Below, in pieces: positions 7,122 to 16,106 of a DNA stretch of 64,000 nucleotides. A model generated the notes under the pieces. The model saw only the letters and a list, made by a program, of their open reading frames with translations. It did not search any database and was not told the DNA's origin. How positions within the stretch are numbered: position 1 is the stretch's first letter; every line of letters starts with the position of its first letter. The position numbers and the translations under genes are program-made. Origin of the DNA: Actinomycetota bacterium (GTDB lineage Bacteria > Actinomycetota > Actinomycetes > JACCUZ01); contig JAVEDI010000114.1 of the NCBI GenBank assembly GCA_030841035.1, positions 25,457 through 89,456 on the forward strand, read 5' to 3'.

Positions 7122-8698
7122 GCGCTGCGGCCGCGCCCGGGCGCCGTGACGTCGTCGTGATCGGCAGCGGCCACAACTCGCTGGTGGCCGCGTGCTACCT
7201 GGCGCGCGCCGGTCTCGACGTCGAGGTGGTGGAGACCGACCGGGTCCTCGGCGGGGCGGTCTCGACGGTGCAGCGCTGGCCGGGATATCAGGTCGACCGC
7301 GGCTCCAGCGCGCACATCATGGTGCGCCACACGGGCATCGTCGAGCAGCTGCGGCTCGACGAGTGCGGCCTGACCTACCTCGACATGGACCCGTGGGGCT
7401 TCGCACCGTTCGGGCCGCCGGACGCGCAACAGGCGATCACCTTCCATGTCGACCTCGAACGCACGTGCGCGTCGATCGCGGCAGTGTGCGGGCAGCGCGA
7501 TGCGGACGCCTACCGCGACTTCGCCACCGACTGGGGCACGCGCAACGAGGCGGTGTTCGCGGCCTTCCAGGACGCGCCGAGCGCCGGCCGGCTGGGCAGG
7601 CATCTCTGGGGCGCCGGCCGCGCCACCGACGTCGGCGGTCTGGAGATGTCGCGACAGTTCCTGCAGCCGGCCGACCAGCTGCTCGACGAGCTGTTCCACG
7701 ACGAGCGGCTCAAGACGGCGCTCTCGTGGCTGGGCGCGCAGTCCGGACCGCCGGGCCACCAGGTGGCGACCGCTGACCTCGTCGGCTGGAACGCGCTCAT
7801 GCACACCCGGCCACCGGGGCGGCCGGTCGGCGGCAGCGGCGCCCTGACGCGCGCCTTGGCGGAGCGGCTGCGCCGTACCGGGGGGACGATCCGCCTCGGT
7901 GACGGGGCCGCTGCCATCACCCGTCGGGGCGACCGGGTCACCGGGGTGCTGACCGAGTCGGAGCAGCACGTGGCGGCGCGAGCCGTCGTGGCGGGCTGCC
8001 ATGTGCTCACCACGCTCGAGCTGCTCGGCGACGAGGCGCTGCTGGCCCGCGGGCGACGGGCGGTGCGGGTCGGCAACGGCATCGGCATGGCGCTGCGACT
8101 GGCCACCACCGACCTGCCGCGCTATCCCGCTGCCGAGGCGGACCCGGCGTACGACCCGTGGTCGGCGATGCAGCTGCTCGCTGCGAGCCGAACGCACCTG
8201 CGAGCGGCCCACGGCGAGTACGTCGCGGGGCGGCCGCCCACCGAGCCACCGGTGCTGCTCATGTCGTTCTCCGCGATGGACCCCTCGATCGCGCCACCCG
8301 GACGGCACAACCTGACCGCCTGGGCACAGTGGTACCCCTACGAGCTGACGACCGGCGAGCACTGGGACGACATCGGCGCACGCGAGGCCGACCGGATCAT
8401 CGCGGCGGTGGACCGCGTCGCGCCGGGCTTCTCCTCGAGCATCGAGCACCTGCACGTGCAGACACCGCTCGACCTCGAGCGCGAGCTCGGCCTGCGCCGC
8501 GGCAACATCATGCACGTGGAGATGGGGCTGGACACGATGTTCGCCTACCGGCCGTTGCCCGAGCTGTCGGGCTACCGGACGCCGGTGCGCGGGCTGTACC
8601 TGACCGGGGCCTCGACCCATCCAGGAGGTGGCGTGTTCGGCGCCTCGGGCCGCACGGTGGCGCGGATCGTCACCGTCGAACGGCGGAAGTGGCGTTGA
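7118..8698 (+). CDS. CrtO-type carotenoid ketolase / phytoene desaturase-superfamily oxidoreductase
   Basis: 526 residues from a GTG overlapping the crtA-like stop. The Rossmann FAD motif VVVIGSGHNSLVAACYLARA is at the N-terminus with VVETDRVLGGAVST following. The C-terminus has LYLTGASTHPGGGVFGASGR, the FAD-binding end shared by CrtO ketolases and CrtI/CrtD. The long form with GHN in the first motif matches CrtO (4-ketolase) better than CrtI. The neighbours CruF and CrtD recur with CrtO in the Deinococcus deinoxanthin route, which favours a ketolase. Substrate is inferred. Confidence 0.75.
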   Translation: MSAAAAPGRRDVVVIGSGHNSLVAACYLARAGLDVEVVETDRVLGGAVSTVQRWPGYQVDRGSSAHIMVRHTGIVEQLRLDECGLTYLDMDPWGFAPFGPPDAQQAITFHVDLERTCASIAAVCGQRDADAYRDFATDWGTRNEAVFAAFQDAPSAGRLGRHLWGAGRATDVGGLEMSRQFLQPADQLLDELFHDERLKTALSWLGAQSGPPGHQVATADLVGWNALMHTRPPGRPVGGSGALTRALAERLRRTGGTIRLGDGAAAITRRGDRVTGVLTESEQHVAARAVVAGCHVLTTLELLGDEALLARGRRAVRVGNGIGMALRLATTDLPRYPAAEADPAYDPWSAMQLLAASRTHLRAAHGEYVAGRPPTEPPVLLMSFSAMDPSIAPPGRHNLTAWAQWYPYELTTGEHWDDIGAREADRIIAAVDRVAPGFSSSIEHLHVQTPLDLERELGLRRGNIMHVEMGLDTMFAYRPLPELSGYRTPVRGLYLTGASTHPGGGVFGASGRTVARIVTVERRKWR

Positions 8699-9489
8699 GC
8701 CCGGTGCTGCGACCGCATGACGTGCTCCGCCGCCGCTCCCGGCCGCGCGGCTGGCCGGCGGCACTGCCGTGGGTGCTGGCAGCAGCCACCGTCGGCGTGC
8801 AGATCGCCTACCCGCTCGTCGAGGGGGAACGGCTGCGTCGTGTCACCATCGCGGCGGTCCTGCTGTTCTTCCTCGCGTCGGTGTCGCACGCCGCCGTGCA
8901 CCGGGGACCGTCATGGGCACTGCGGCTCGTCGTCCTGACCGCCGGCGGCGGGCTGCTCGCGGAGGCGGTAGGGGTCCGCACCGGAAAGCCGTTCGGGCAG
9001 TACTCCTACTCGGACTCACTGGGTCCGCGACTGCTCGAGGTGCCGATCGTGGTGCCGCTGGCGTGGACGATGATGGCCTATCCGATGCTGCTCGCCGCGC
9101 GACGGCTGACCCGGCGCTGGACCGCGCTGGTCGGTGGCCTGGGGCTGGCCGGCTGGGACGTGTTCCTCGATCCGCAGATGGTCGGCGACGGTCGTTGGCG
9201 GTGGGCCGACCCGACACCGGGCCTGCCCGGCGTCCACGACGTACCGCTCACCAACTTCGCGGGCTGGCTGCTCGTGAGCGTCGTGCTGATGGGCCTCCTC
9301 TCGCTGCTGCTGCCGCGGGACCGTGGTAGCGAGGCGATGCCCGCGGTGCTGCTGGGATGGACCTACGTCGGGTCGATCGTGGGCAACCTGTTCTGGTTCG
9401 GCTCCCCTGCGGTGGCTCTGGCGGGCGGCGTCGCGATGGGTCTCGTGGTGCTGCCCTACGCCTGGTCGCTGTGGCAGTCGCGCCCGTGA
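8695..9489 (+). CDS. cruF: Carotenoid 1',2'-hydratase (CruF-like membrane protein)
   Basis: 264 residues with about seven membrane segments. The conserved core FGQYSYSDSLGPRLLEVPIV, then LAGWDVFLDPQMV and WFGSPAVALAGG, is characteristic of CruF/bisanhydrobacterioruberin hydratase proteins, which add water across the psi end of a carotenoid. I chose the TTG at 8695, which overlaps the upstream stop (TTGA) and sits 5 bases after GGAAG; a GTG at 8704 is the alternative. It lies between the CrtO-like gene and the glycosyltransferase that could act on the hydroxyl it makes. Confidence 0.82.
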   Translation: MSPVLRPHDVLRRRSRPRGWPAALPWVLAAATVGVQIAYPLVEGERLRRVTIAAVLLFFLASVSHAAVHRGPSWALRLVVLTAGGGLLAEAVGVRTGKPFGQYSYSDSLGPRLLEVPIVVPLAWTMMAYPMLLAARRLTRRWTALVGGLGLAGWDVFLDPQMVGDGRWRWADPTPGLPGVHDVPLTNFAGWLLVSVVLMGLLSLLLPRDRGSEAMPAVLLGWTYVGSIVGNLFWFGSPAVALAGGVAMGLVVLPYAWSLWQSRP

Positions 9490-10673
9490 GGGCACTGCGG
9501 GTGCTGACCGCGGTCGGCACCGCGCTGTCGGTCGCCGCCACCGTGCACGCCCTCGTCAACCTGGGCCGGCTGCGCAGACCGCCGGCCGACCCGCCGCCGG
9601 TGGCCGAGCCGGTCACCGTCCTGCTCCCGGTGCGCGACGAGGCCCATCGCGTCGGGCCCTGCCTCCGGTCGGTGCTCGCGCAGCGCGACGTTCGGGACCT
9701 GCGCATCGTCGTGCTCGACGACGGGTCGACCGACGGCACCGTCGAGCTCGTGCGCCGGCTGGCGGGTGACGACCCTCGCGTCCGGCTCGTCTCGGGCAGG
9801 CCGGTGCCGCCCGGGTGGTGGGGCAAGCCGTGGGCCTGTCAGCAGCTGGCCGACATCGCGACCGACGGCGACCCGGCCGGCGTGCTCGTGTTCCTCGACG
9901 CCGACGTCGTGCTGCAGCCGCACGCTGTGGCGTCGACGACCGCGCTGCTGCGGTGGGCGGCTCTCGACCTGCTCTGTCCCTACCCGCGGCAGCTTGCCGG
10001 GTCGCCGGCCGAGCGGCTCGTGCAGCCGTTGCTGCAGTGGTCGTGGCTCACGGCCCTGCCGCTGCGCGCTGCCGAGCGGTCGTCGCGGCCGTCGCTGGCC
10101 GCCGCCAACGGGCAGCTGCTGGCGGTCGACGCCGATGCCTACGTCCGGGCCGGGGGCCACGCCGCCGTACGCACGGACATGCTCGAGGACATCGCGTTGC
10201 TGCGCGCCGTGAAGCGCAGCGGTGGCCGCGGCACGGTCGCCGACGGCACCCACCTCGCCACGTGCCGGATGTACGACGGCTGGGGCGCCCTGCGCGACGG
10301 CTACGCGAAGTCGTTGTGGTCGGCCTTCGGCTCACCGGTCGGTGCCGCCGCAGCCGTCGGTGGCCTGGGCCTGGTCTATGTCCTACCGGCCGTGCAGGCC
10401 CTGCGCGGCTCCCGGGTCGGCCTGCTGGGCTACGTCGCCGCGGTGGCCGGGCGGGTCGCCGTCGGGCACCGGATGGGCTCGCGGGTGTGGCCCGACGCGC
10501 TGGCCCATCCGGTGTCGGTGGCGACGTTCGGGTGGCTCACGGCCGTGTCGCTGCACCGGCGGCGGTCCGGCACGTTGCGCGTCTCCGGACGGCCCCTGGT
10601 GCAGCCGCCGTGCCCGACCGCCGCACAGCGGGTGAGGGCGCTCACGACTCGGGCATCAGGACCTGGTCGATGA
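9486..10673 (+). CDS. Family 2 glycosyltransferase (CruC/CrtQ-like)
   Basis: 395 residues from a GTG overlapping the cruF stop (GTGA). It begins with a membrane segment followed by a GT2 fold: VTVLLPVRDEAHRVGPCLRS, VVLDDGSTDGTVELV, the D-x-D-like VFLDADVVL, and acceptor-side LEDIALLRAVKRSG. The C-terminus has further hydrophobic helices. Position directly after the hydratase suggests transfer of a sugar to the 1'-hydroxyl of the carotenoid. Its 3' end overlaps the FAS1 lipoprotein gene on the other strand by 32 bases. Confidence 0.8.
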   Translation: MRALRVLTAVGTALSVAATVHALVNLGRLRRPPADPPPVAEPVTVLLPVRDEAHRVGPCLRSVLAQRDVRDLRIVVLDDGSTDGTVELVRRLAGDDPRVRLVSGRPVPPGWWGKPWACQQLADIATDGDPAGVLVFLDADVVLQPHAVASTTALLRWAALDLLCPYPRQLAGSPAERLVQPLLQWSWLTALPLRAAERSSRPSLAAANGQLLAVDADAYVRAGGHAAVRTDMLEDIALLRAVKRSGGRGTVADGTHLATCRMYDGWGALRDGYAKSLWSAFGSPVGAAAAVGGLGLVYVLPAVQALRGSRVGLLGYVAAVAGRVAVGHRMGSRVWPDALAHPVSVATFGWLTAVSLHRRRSGTLRVSGRPLVQPPCPTAAQRVRALTTRASGPGR

Positions 10674-11283
10674 TGTAGACGGTCGCATTGGCGGTCTGCA
10701 CGTTGCCGCAGACGACCGACGCGCCGCCGTCGACCGTGAAGTCCGAGCCGCTGCCGGTGATGCTCACCGAGGCGCCCTCGAGCGACTCGTGCATCCCGGC
10801 GAGCTGGTCGGGGGCGATCCTGCCCTTCAGGACGTGGTAGGTCAGGACCTTGCTGAGCAGGCCCGTGGGATCGGCCATCGCCTTGTCCAGCGTGGCCTTG
10901 TCCATCGCTTCGAACGCGTCGTTCGTCGGCGCGAGCACCGTGATGTCCTGCGCGCTGTTCAGCGTGTCACCGAGCTTCGCCCGGGTGACGGCCGTCACGA
11001 GGGTCGAGAGCACCGGGTTGTTCGAGGCGGCGGTCGCGACGGGGTCGGCCGACATGCCGTCGAAGCTGCCCCTGCCCGTGGTGGGCACGGCGGAGCAGGC
11101 GGCGCCGAACGGCTTGTCACTCGTCATCGCGTCGGTGCTCGGCGACGTCGCCGGCGCCGACGCCGTGTCCGCCGAGCCGCTGCCGGCCGACGTGGTGGTC
11201 GAGGAGCCGCCGCAGGCGGCCATGGACAGGGCGAGGGTGACACCGGTCGCCGCCAGGGCGATGGATCGGGTGTTCAGACGCAT
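10642..11283 (-). CDS. Fasciclin (FAS1) domain lipoprotein
   Basis: 213 residues with a lipoprotein signal ending LSMAACGG (Cys lipidation site), a Ser/Thr/Ala-rich linker, then a single FAS1 domain: NPVLSTLVTAVTRAKLGDTL, ITVLAPTNDAFEAM, LTYHVLKGRI and the terminal VYIIDQVLMP. It resembles MPT70/MPT83-like surface proteins. Probably anchored on the outer face of the cell membrane and may mediate adhesion. The membrane molybdo-enzyme gene lies directly upstream on the same strand, 64 bases away, so the pair may be co-transcribed. Confidence 0.9.
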   Translation of the reverse strand: MRLNTRSIALAATGVTLALSMAACGGSSTTTSAGSGSADTASAPATSPSTDAMTSDKPFGAACSAVPTTGRGSFDGMSADPVATAASNNPVLSTLVTAVTRAKLGDTLNSAQDITVLAPTNDAFEAMDKATLDKAMADPTGLLSKVLTYHVLKGRIAPDQLAGMHESLEGASVSITGSGSDFTVDGGASVVCGNVQTANATVYIIDQVLMPES

Positions 11284-11347
11284 GAGTGTTCTCTCTCCTT
11301 GCTGGTGGTGGGTCCTGCCCGCCGTGACCCGGCGGGGAGTGCGTGGG

Positions 11348-12898
11348 CTACGCGACCGTCACGGTCGTCGTGTGCCATCCGGTGGCCCCGGAGGGGAAGG
11401 GGTTGGCCCGCTTCCCGGGCTGGGTGACGCCGTCGGCGTCGGTGGCGCGGACCTCGATGCTGTGGTTGCCGGGTGCGGCGTCCCACTCGTAGACCCACTG
11501 TCGCCAGGTGTCGGTGGACGGCACCGACGCGAGTCGCGTCTGCCGCCAGTCGCCGCCGTCGATGCGCACCTCGACCTTCGCCACCCCGCGGTGCTGGGCC
11601 CAGGCGACGCCGGCGACCGCGACCGTGCCGGCCTTGACGTGGGCCAGCGGGCGGGGCGTGTCGATGCGCGACATCGTCTTGATCGGTGCCTTCGGCACCC
11701 AGCCGCGCTGGACCCAGTAGGGCTTGTCCGCGGTGAACGTCGTGAGCTCGAGCTCGACCACCCATTTGGTGGCCGACACGTAGCCGTAGAGCCCGGGCAC
11801 GACCATGCGCACCGGGAAGCCGTGCTCGGCCGGCAGCGCCTTGCCGTTCATCCCGACGGCGAGCATCGCGTCGCGGCCGTCCATCACGACCGAGGTCGGC
11901 GTGCCGATGGTCATGCCGTCGACCGACCGGCTGAGCAGCTGATCGGCGTCCCGGTGGACACCGGCCTCCTTGAGCAGGTCGGCGAGCGGTGCGCCGAGCC
12001 AGCGGGCGTTGCCGACGTACGGACCGCCGATCTCGTTGGAGACGCAGGTGAGCGTCACGTCGCGCTCGATCAGGCCGCGCCCGAGCAGCTGCTGGAAGTC
12101 GAGCTCGATCTCCTTGTCGACCATGCCGTGTACCCGCAGGCGCCACGAGTCGGTCGAGACCTGCGGGACGACCAGAGCCGTGTCGACCCGGTAGAACTGC
12201 TTGTTCGGCGTGGTGAACGCGCTCAGGTCGGCGAGCTTCAGGTCCGCCCCGGACGGGACGGCCTTCGCCGGTCCGGCCGGCCGCGGCAGCGTGACGGCGG
12301 CCCGCGACGCGGCGACGTCCACACGCCGGTTGAGCACCATCCCGGCCTTGCCGGCTAGCCCGGCGGCCACCAGGGCCCCGACGCTGGTGACCAGGAAGGA
12401 CCGGCGGTCGACGGCCGTCCCCCTGGCGGCGCCCTCCCCCTCACCGGGGCGCTGCACGGACCGCAGCAGCACGAGCAGCGCGGCGGCTCCCACGATCGCA
12501 CCGACGACAGAAGGCAGGAAGGCGAGCGCCACGGACGCCGGGCGCGTGACGGCGGCGGCCGCACCGACCGCACCGAGTACGGCGACGCCGGCGAGCCCGA
12601 TGGGCGGCCGACGCACCGCGAGCGCCCCGGTCAGCAACGAGAGCAGCAGCAGCACCACGATGATCGAGCCGATCAGCACCGGCTTGTCGCTGGTGCCGAA
12701 CTGCTCGATGGCCACCTGCTTGAGCGGCTGCGGCGTGGCGTCGATGACGCTCCCGCCGACCGCGACGACCGGAGCGGCCTTGGTGTCGACGAACGCGGCC
12801 ACGAGCTCGGCCACCCCGAGCGCCACCAGCGCGGCCAGGACTCCCGAGAGCGCACCGGCGAGGCCGCGGCGCGGCGTCCCGGTGCTGTCGTGGCTCAT
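11348..12898 (-). CDS. Membrane-anchored sulfite oxidase-type molybdopterin oxidoreductase
   Basis: 516 residues. Residues 1-150 hold about four membrane helices. A twin-arginine-like RRSFLV lies at 165-170, followed by a hydrophobic segment, then the sulfite oxidase fold with the Mo-ligand cysteine at 285 in LTCVSNEIGG and FPVRMVVPGLYGYVSATKW. The C-terminal third is the Ig-like Mo-cofactor dimerisation domain. The redox substrate is unknown. The domain order (TM bundle, then Tat-like segment, then catalytic domain) suggests the catalytic part is outside the membrane. It diverges from crtD across 57 bases. Confidence 0.88.
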   Translation of the reverse strand: MSHDSTGTPRRGLAGALSGVLAALVALGVAELVAAFVDTKAAPVVAVGGSVIDATPQPLKQVAIEQFGTSDKPVLIGSIIVVLLLLSLLTGALAVRRPPIGLAGVAVLGAVGAAAAVTRPASVALAFLPSVVGAIVGAAALLVLLRSVQRPGEGEGAARGTAVDRRSFLVTSVGALVAAGLAGKAGMVLNRRVDVAASRAAVTLPRPAGPAKAVPSGADLKLADLSAFTTPNKQFYRVDTALVVPQVSTDSWRLRVHGMVDKEIELDFQQLLGRGLIERDVTLTCVSNEIGGPYVGNARWLGAPLADLLKEAGVHRDADQLLSRSVDGMTIGTPTSVVMDGRDAMLAVGMNGKALPAEHGFPVRMVVPGLYGYVSATKWVVELELTTFTADKPYWVQRGWVPKAPIKTMSRIDTPRPLAHVKAGTVAVAGVAWAQHRGVAKVEVRIDGGDWRQTRLASVPSTDTWRQWVYEWDAAPGNHSIEVRATDADGVTQPGKRANPFPSGATGWHTTTVTVA

Positions 12899-12941
12899 GT
12901 CAGTGATCCGTCGCCGCAGTCGTCCCGGATTGGCCGGGTCC

Positions 12942-12947
12942 TAGGCT
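12942..12947 (+). promoter_or_regulatory. -10 hexamer TAGGCT, leaderless start of crtD
   Basis: TAGGCT ends 8 bases before the GTG at 12956. This supports the GTG rather than the upstream ATG at 12890 as the start. Confidence 0.5.
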
Positions 12948-12955
12948 TTCTGCCC

Positions 12956-14446
12956 GTGGCGCGTGTCGTGGTCGTGGGGGCAGGGATGGGCGGCCTCGCC
13001 GCAGCGGCGCGACTGTCGGCCCTCGGTCACTCGGTGCTGGTGTGCGAGCAGTCGGCCACGGTCGGCGGCAAGGTCGGGGTCTACTCCCGCGACGGCTTCG
13101 CGTTCGACACCGGGCCGTCGCTGCTCACGCTCCCCGCCGTCTACCGCGACCTCTTCGTCAAGACGGGTGCTCCGCTCGAGCAGTCGCTCGAGCTGGTCGA
13201 GGTGGATCCGGCGTTGCGCTACCGGTTCCCCGACGGTGTGTGGCTCGACGTACCCAACGTGTCGCGCCCGGCCATCAGGCGGGCGCTGGACGACGCCCTC
13301 GGCGGTGGGGCGGGAGACGACTGGAACGCGCTGCTGAGCCGGGCGAACGACATGTGGGCGGTGACCCGGGGCCCGTTCCTCGAGTCCTCGTTGGACGGTG
13401 CCCGGGGGCTCGCGCGGCTCGCGCGGCGCACGGGGGACCTGCGCACCGTCGCACCGTGGCAGACGTTGCGCGGCCTCGGACGGCGCTACCTGCGTGACCC
13501 CCGGCTGCGCATGGTGCTCGATCGCTACGCCACCTATACCGGCTCCGACCCGCGGCGCGCCCCGGCCGCGCTCGCCGTCGTGCCGTACATCGAGCAGGCG
13601 TTCGGCGCGTGGCACGTGCGCGGCGGTCTGCGGCGCCTCGCGCTGGCGGTGCACGACCGGGCCGTCGAGCGGGGGGCGCAGGTGCGCACCGGCTGCGATG
13701 TCGCCGAGATCGTGCTCGAGGGGGGCCGCGTCGCCGGGGTACGGCTGGCGAGCGGTGAGCGGCTGGCTGCTGACGTGGTGGTCGCCAACGCGGACGCGCA
13801 CACGGTCTACCAGCAGCTGCTGCCCGGCCCCGAGGCTGCGCCGGCGCGCCGCAAGCTGTCCCGCGCGACGCCGTCGCTGTCGGGCTTCGTGCTGCTGCTC
13901 GCGCTGCGTGGTCGCACGCCCGGGCTGGCTCACCACACGGTGCTCTTCCCCGACGACTACGACGCCGAGTTCGATGCGGTCTTCGGTCGGCACGCCGCTC
14001 CAGTCGCGGACCCCACGATCTACGTCAGTGCGCCCGACGACCCGGCGATGCGACCCGACGACGACCACGAGTCCCTGTTCGTGCTGGTCAACGCGCCCCG
14101 GCACGGGAAGGTGCCCGGAGCGTTCGACTGGAGGGACCCCGGCGTGAGCGCGTCGTACGCCGAGCGGGTGCTGGCGGTGCTGGCCGCGCGCGGGTTCGAC
14201 GTGCGCGACCGGCTGCTGTGGTGCGAGGTCCGCACGCCTTGGGACCTGCAGACGGCGACCCGCTCCCCGGGAGGGGTGATCTACGGCAGCTCGAGCAACG
14301 GGCTGCGTGCCGCGTTCCTGCGTCCGGCCAACCGCGGTCCGGTCCCGGGGCTCTTCCTGGTGGGCGGGTCCGCCCACCCCGGAGGCGGTCTGCCGCTCGT
14401 CGGCCTCTCGGCCGCGATCGTCGCGGATCTCGTCGGCCACGCCTGA
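12956..14446 (+). CDS. crtD: Carotenoid 3',4'-desaturase (CrtD-like)
   Basis: 496 residues. FAD motif VVVVGAGMGGLAAAARLSAL at the N-terminus, then GGKVGVYSRDGFAFDTGPSL, and LVGGSAHPGGGLPLVGLSA at the C-terminus. The central RYATYTGSDPRRAPAALAVV and the HHTVLFPDDYDAEFDA segment match 1-hydroxycarotenoid 3,4-desaturases (CrtD) more closely than CrtI. This would act on the product of CruF. It is a single-gene unit, transcribed away from the molybdo-enzyme gene. Another CrtI-family gene at 17197 fits phytoene desaturase better, so the two probably divide the work. Confidence 0.82.
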   Translation: MARVVVVGAGMGGLAAAARLSALGHSVLVCEQSATVGGKVGVYSRDGFAFDTGPSLLTLPAVYRDLFVKTGAPLEQSLELVEVDPALRYRFPDGVWLDVPNVSRPAIRRALDDALGGGAGDDWNALLSRANDMWAVTRGPFLESSLDGARGLARLARRTGDLRTVAPWQTLRGLGRRYLRDPRLRMVLDRYATYTGSDPRRAPAALAVVPYIEQAFGAWHVRGGLRRLALAVHDRAVERGAQVRTGCDVAEIVLEGGRVAGVRLASGERLAADVVVANADAHTVYQQLLPGPEAAPARRKLSRATPSLSGFVLLLALRGRTPGLAHHTVLFPDDYDAEFDAVFGRHAAPVADPTIYVSAPDDPAMRPDDDHESLFVLVNAPRHGKVPGAFDWRDPGVSASYAERVLAVLAARGFDVRDRLLWCEVRTPWDLQTATRSPGGVIYGSSSNGLRAAFLRPANRGPVPGLFLVGGSAHPGGGLPLVGLSAAIVADLVGHA

Positions 14447-14461
14447 GCTGCGGGACCGCGA

Positions 14462-15109
14462 CTAGCGCAGCGCCCGACGCACGACCGGCAGCAGCTGGCC
14501 GAGCCCGACCACGCCCAGGCCGACCCAGGCGGCGGCACCGAGCCAGGCCCAGAGCTCGTCGCGGAAGAGGCCGGCGCCGAGCAGGAAGGCGGCCGTGACG
14601 ATCACCCGGGTCGGCCGCTCCCAGACCGTGAGGACGCCGACCTCCCCCATGCCGGCCGCTCCCGCCCGCGCCCGCACGTACTCCTGGAGCAGCGCCAGCG
14701 CTGCCCCGGCGGCGCAGAGGGGGCCCGGCGCACCGGCGAGCCAGAGCGCGAGCAGGTAGCCGAGGTCGCCGAGCCGGTCGGCCACCGAGTCGAGCACGAA
14801 GCCCCATCGCGTGGCCCGCGCCGTCAGCACCGCGACGGCTCCGTCGACGTTGTCCAGCAGCCCCGAGGTGACGACCAGCAGCGCGCTGAGCAGCCACCAG
14901 CGACCGCCGGGCGCAGCGCAGGCGGCCGCGGCAGCGCTGACGAGCACCGCGAGCAGCGTCAACAGGTCGGGAGCGACCCGCAGCCGGGCCAGCGGCCGCG
15001 CGACGACGTAGGTCAGGCACAGCCACCACCGCACCGGCCGGAGGGCCCGTGGGTCGAAGCCCCCGTGCAGCTCTGCCCACCCGTCGAGGTAAGCGTCACG
15101 CGAGAGCAC
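14462..15109 (-). CDS. CDP-alcohol phosphatidyltransferase family protein with variant motif
   Basis: 215 residues with about five membrane helices. The catalytic signature D-G-x2-A-R-x8-G-x3-D-x3-D is present as VDGAVAV...RWGFVLDSVAD, with the spacing and the aspartates kept but the arginine after the alanine replaced by valine. Members transfer a phosphoalcohol from a CDP-activated donor, usually to make phospholipids. The substitution may alter or weaken activity. It starts at a GTG two bases after the metF stop, so the two are an operon. Confidence 0.75.
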   Translation of the reverse strand: MLSRDAYLDGWAELHGGFDPRALRPVRWWLCLTYVVARPLARLRVAPDLLTLLAVLVSAAAAACAAPGGRWWLLSALLVVTSGLLDNVDGAVAVLTARATRWGFVLDSVADRLGDLGYLLALWLAGAPGPLCAAGAALALLQEYVRARAGAAGMGEVGVLTVWERPTRVIVTAAFLLGAGLFRDELWAWLGAAAWVGLGVVGLGQLLPVVRRALR

Positions 15110-15111
15110 CG

Positions 15112-16005
15112 TCAGTGTCGCTCGCGCAGGCCCAGGTGCTCGTAGATCTCGCGCGTCGCCGTCGAGCTGTTCAGCGTGATGAAGTGCAGCCCGGGCACAC
15201 CCTCGGCCAGCAGCCGCTCACACAGCTCGGTGGCCGCCTCGACGCCGACCTTGCGCATCTGGTCCTTGTCGTCCTCGACGGCGTGCAACCGCTCGGAGAG
15301 CTCGGGCGGGAAGGCGGCGTTGGACAGCACGGCGAAGCGCTCGATCTGCGCGACGTTGGTGGCCGGCATGATGCCCGGGATGATCGGTACGTCGCAGCCG
15401 GTGGCCGCGACGCGGTCACGCAGCCGCAGGTAGTCCTCGGCGTAGAAGAACATCTGGGTGATCGCGTAGTCGGCACCGGCCCGGCACTTGCGCACGAGGA
15501 ACTCGATGTCGGTGTGCCAGTCGGGCGAGCGCGGGTGCTTCTCGGGGAACGCCGCCACGCCGACGCAGAAGTCGCCGGACGCCTTGAGCAGCCGCACCAG
15601 GTCCTCGGCGTACTCGACGCCCTCGGCGTGGCGCTGCCACACGGCCTGCGGGTCACCCGGCGGGTCGCCCCGGAGGGCGAGCACGTTCTTCACCCCGGCG
15701 GCGGCGTACTGCCCGATGATGTGCCGCAGCTCGGCCAACGAGTGGTCGACCGCGGTGAGGTGACCCACCGGCATCAGCGTCGTGTCGCGCGCGATGCCTT
15801 CGGTCATGGCGATCGTCTTGTCACGGGTCGAGCCGCCCGCGCCGTAGGTGACCGAGACGAACGTCGGCTTGAGCGCCTCGAGCTGGCGCAGCACGTGCCA
15901 GAGCCTGCGCTCCCCCTCGGCGGTCTTGGGCGGGAAGAACTCGAACGAGAACGACCGCTCGCCGCTGGCGAGCCGGTCGCGGATCGTCCCGGGGAGTCGC
16001 GCCAC
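15112..16005 (-). CDS. metF: Methylenetetrahydrofolate reductase [NAD(P)H]
   Basis: 297 residues. The N-terminal [10 protein letters not shown], then [35 protein letters not shown] and [19 protein letters not shown], are classic MetF motifs including the catalytic glutamate in FEFFPPK. It reduces 5,10-methylene-THF to 5-methyl-THF for methionine synthesis. The GTG start at 16005 is 6 bases from a TAGCCT hexamer, so the transcript is probably leaderless. It corresponds in position and strand to mycobacterial Rv2172c. Confidence 0.95.
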   Translation of the reverse strand: MARLPGTIRDRLASGERSFSFEFFPPKTAEGERRLWHVLRQLEALKPTFVSVTYGAGGSTRDKTIAMTEGIARDTTLMPVGHLTAVDHSLAELRHIIGQYAAAGVKNVLALRGDPPGDPQAVWQRHAEGVEYAEDLVRLLKASGDFCVGVAAFPEKHPRSPDWHTDIEFLVRKCRAGADYAITQMFFYAEDYLRLRDRVAATGCDVPIIPGIMPATNVAQIERFAVLSNAAFPPELSERLHAVEDDKDQMRKVGVEAATELCERLLAEGVPGLHFITLNSSTATREIYEHLGLRERH

Positions 16006-16011
16006 GGGTCG

Positions 16012-16017
16012 AGGCTA
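16012..16017 (-). promoter_or_regulatory. -10 hexamer TAGCCT, leaderless start of metF
   Basis: On the reverse strand TAGCCT is followed by 6 bases and the metF GTG. No ribosome-binding site fits between. Confidence 0.55.
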
Positions 16018-16092
16018 GTCCACGGGGGCGCTCGGATCGTCCGGCGTACGCATGCCGGGCGCCCTCCTCCGCAGAGCCCGCCGGCGGGGCCG

Positions 16093-16098
16093 TACCCT
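16093..16098 (+). promoter_or_regulatory. -10 hexamer TACCCT for the crtE-crtI-crtB operon
   Basis: TACCCT ends 8 bases before the crtE GTG at 16107, suggesting a leaderless transcript diverging from metF. Confidence 0.5.
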
Positions 16099-16106
16099 CG
16101 GATGGC

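Noticed and set aside
6407..8764. A 785-codon reverse open frame across the crtA-like and crtO-like genes
   Set aside because: Antisense to two clearly recognisable proteins; no family features in its own translation.
16030..16070. Possible palindrome CCGGC-N8-GCCGG upstream of crtE
   Set aside because: Five-base GC arms are expected often in sequence of this composition, and no second copy was found near other pigment genes.
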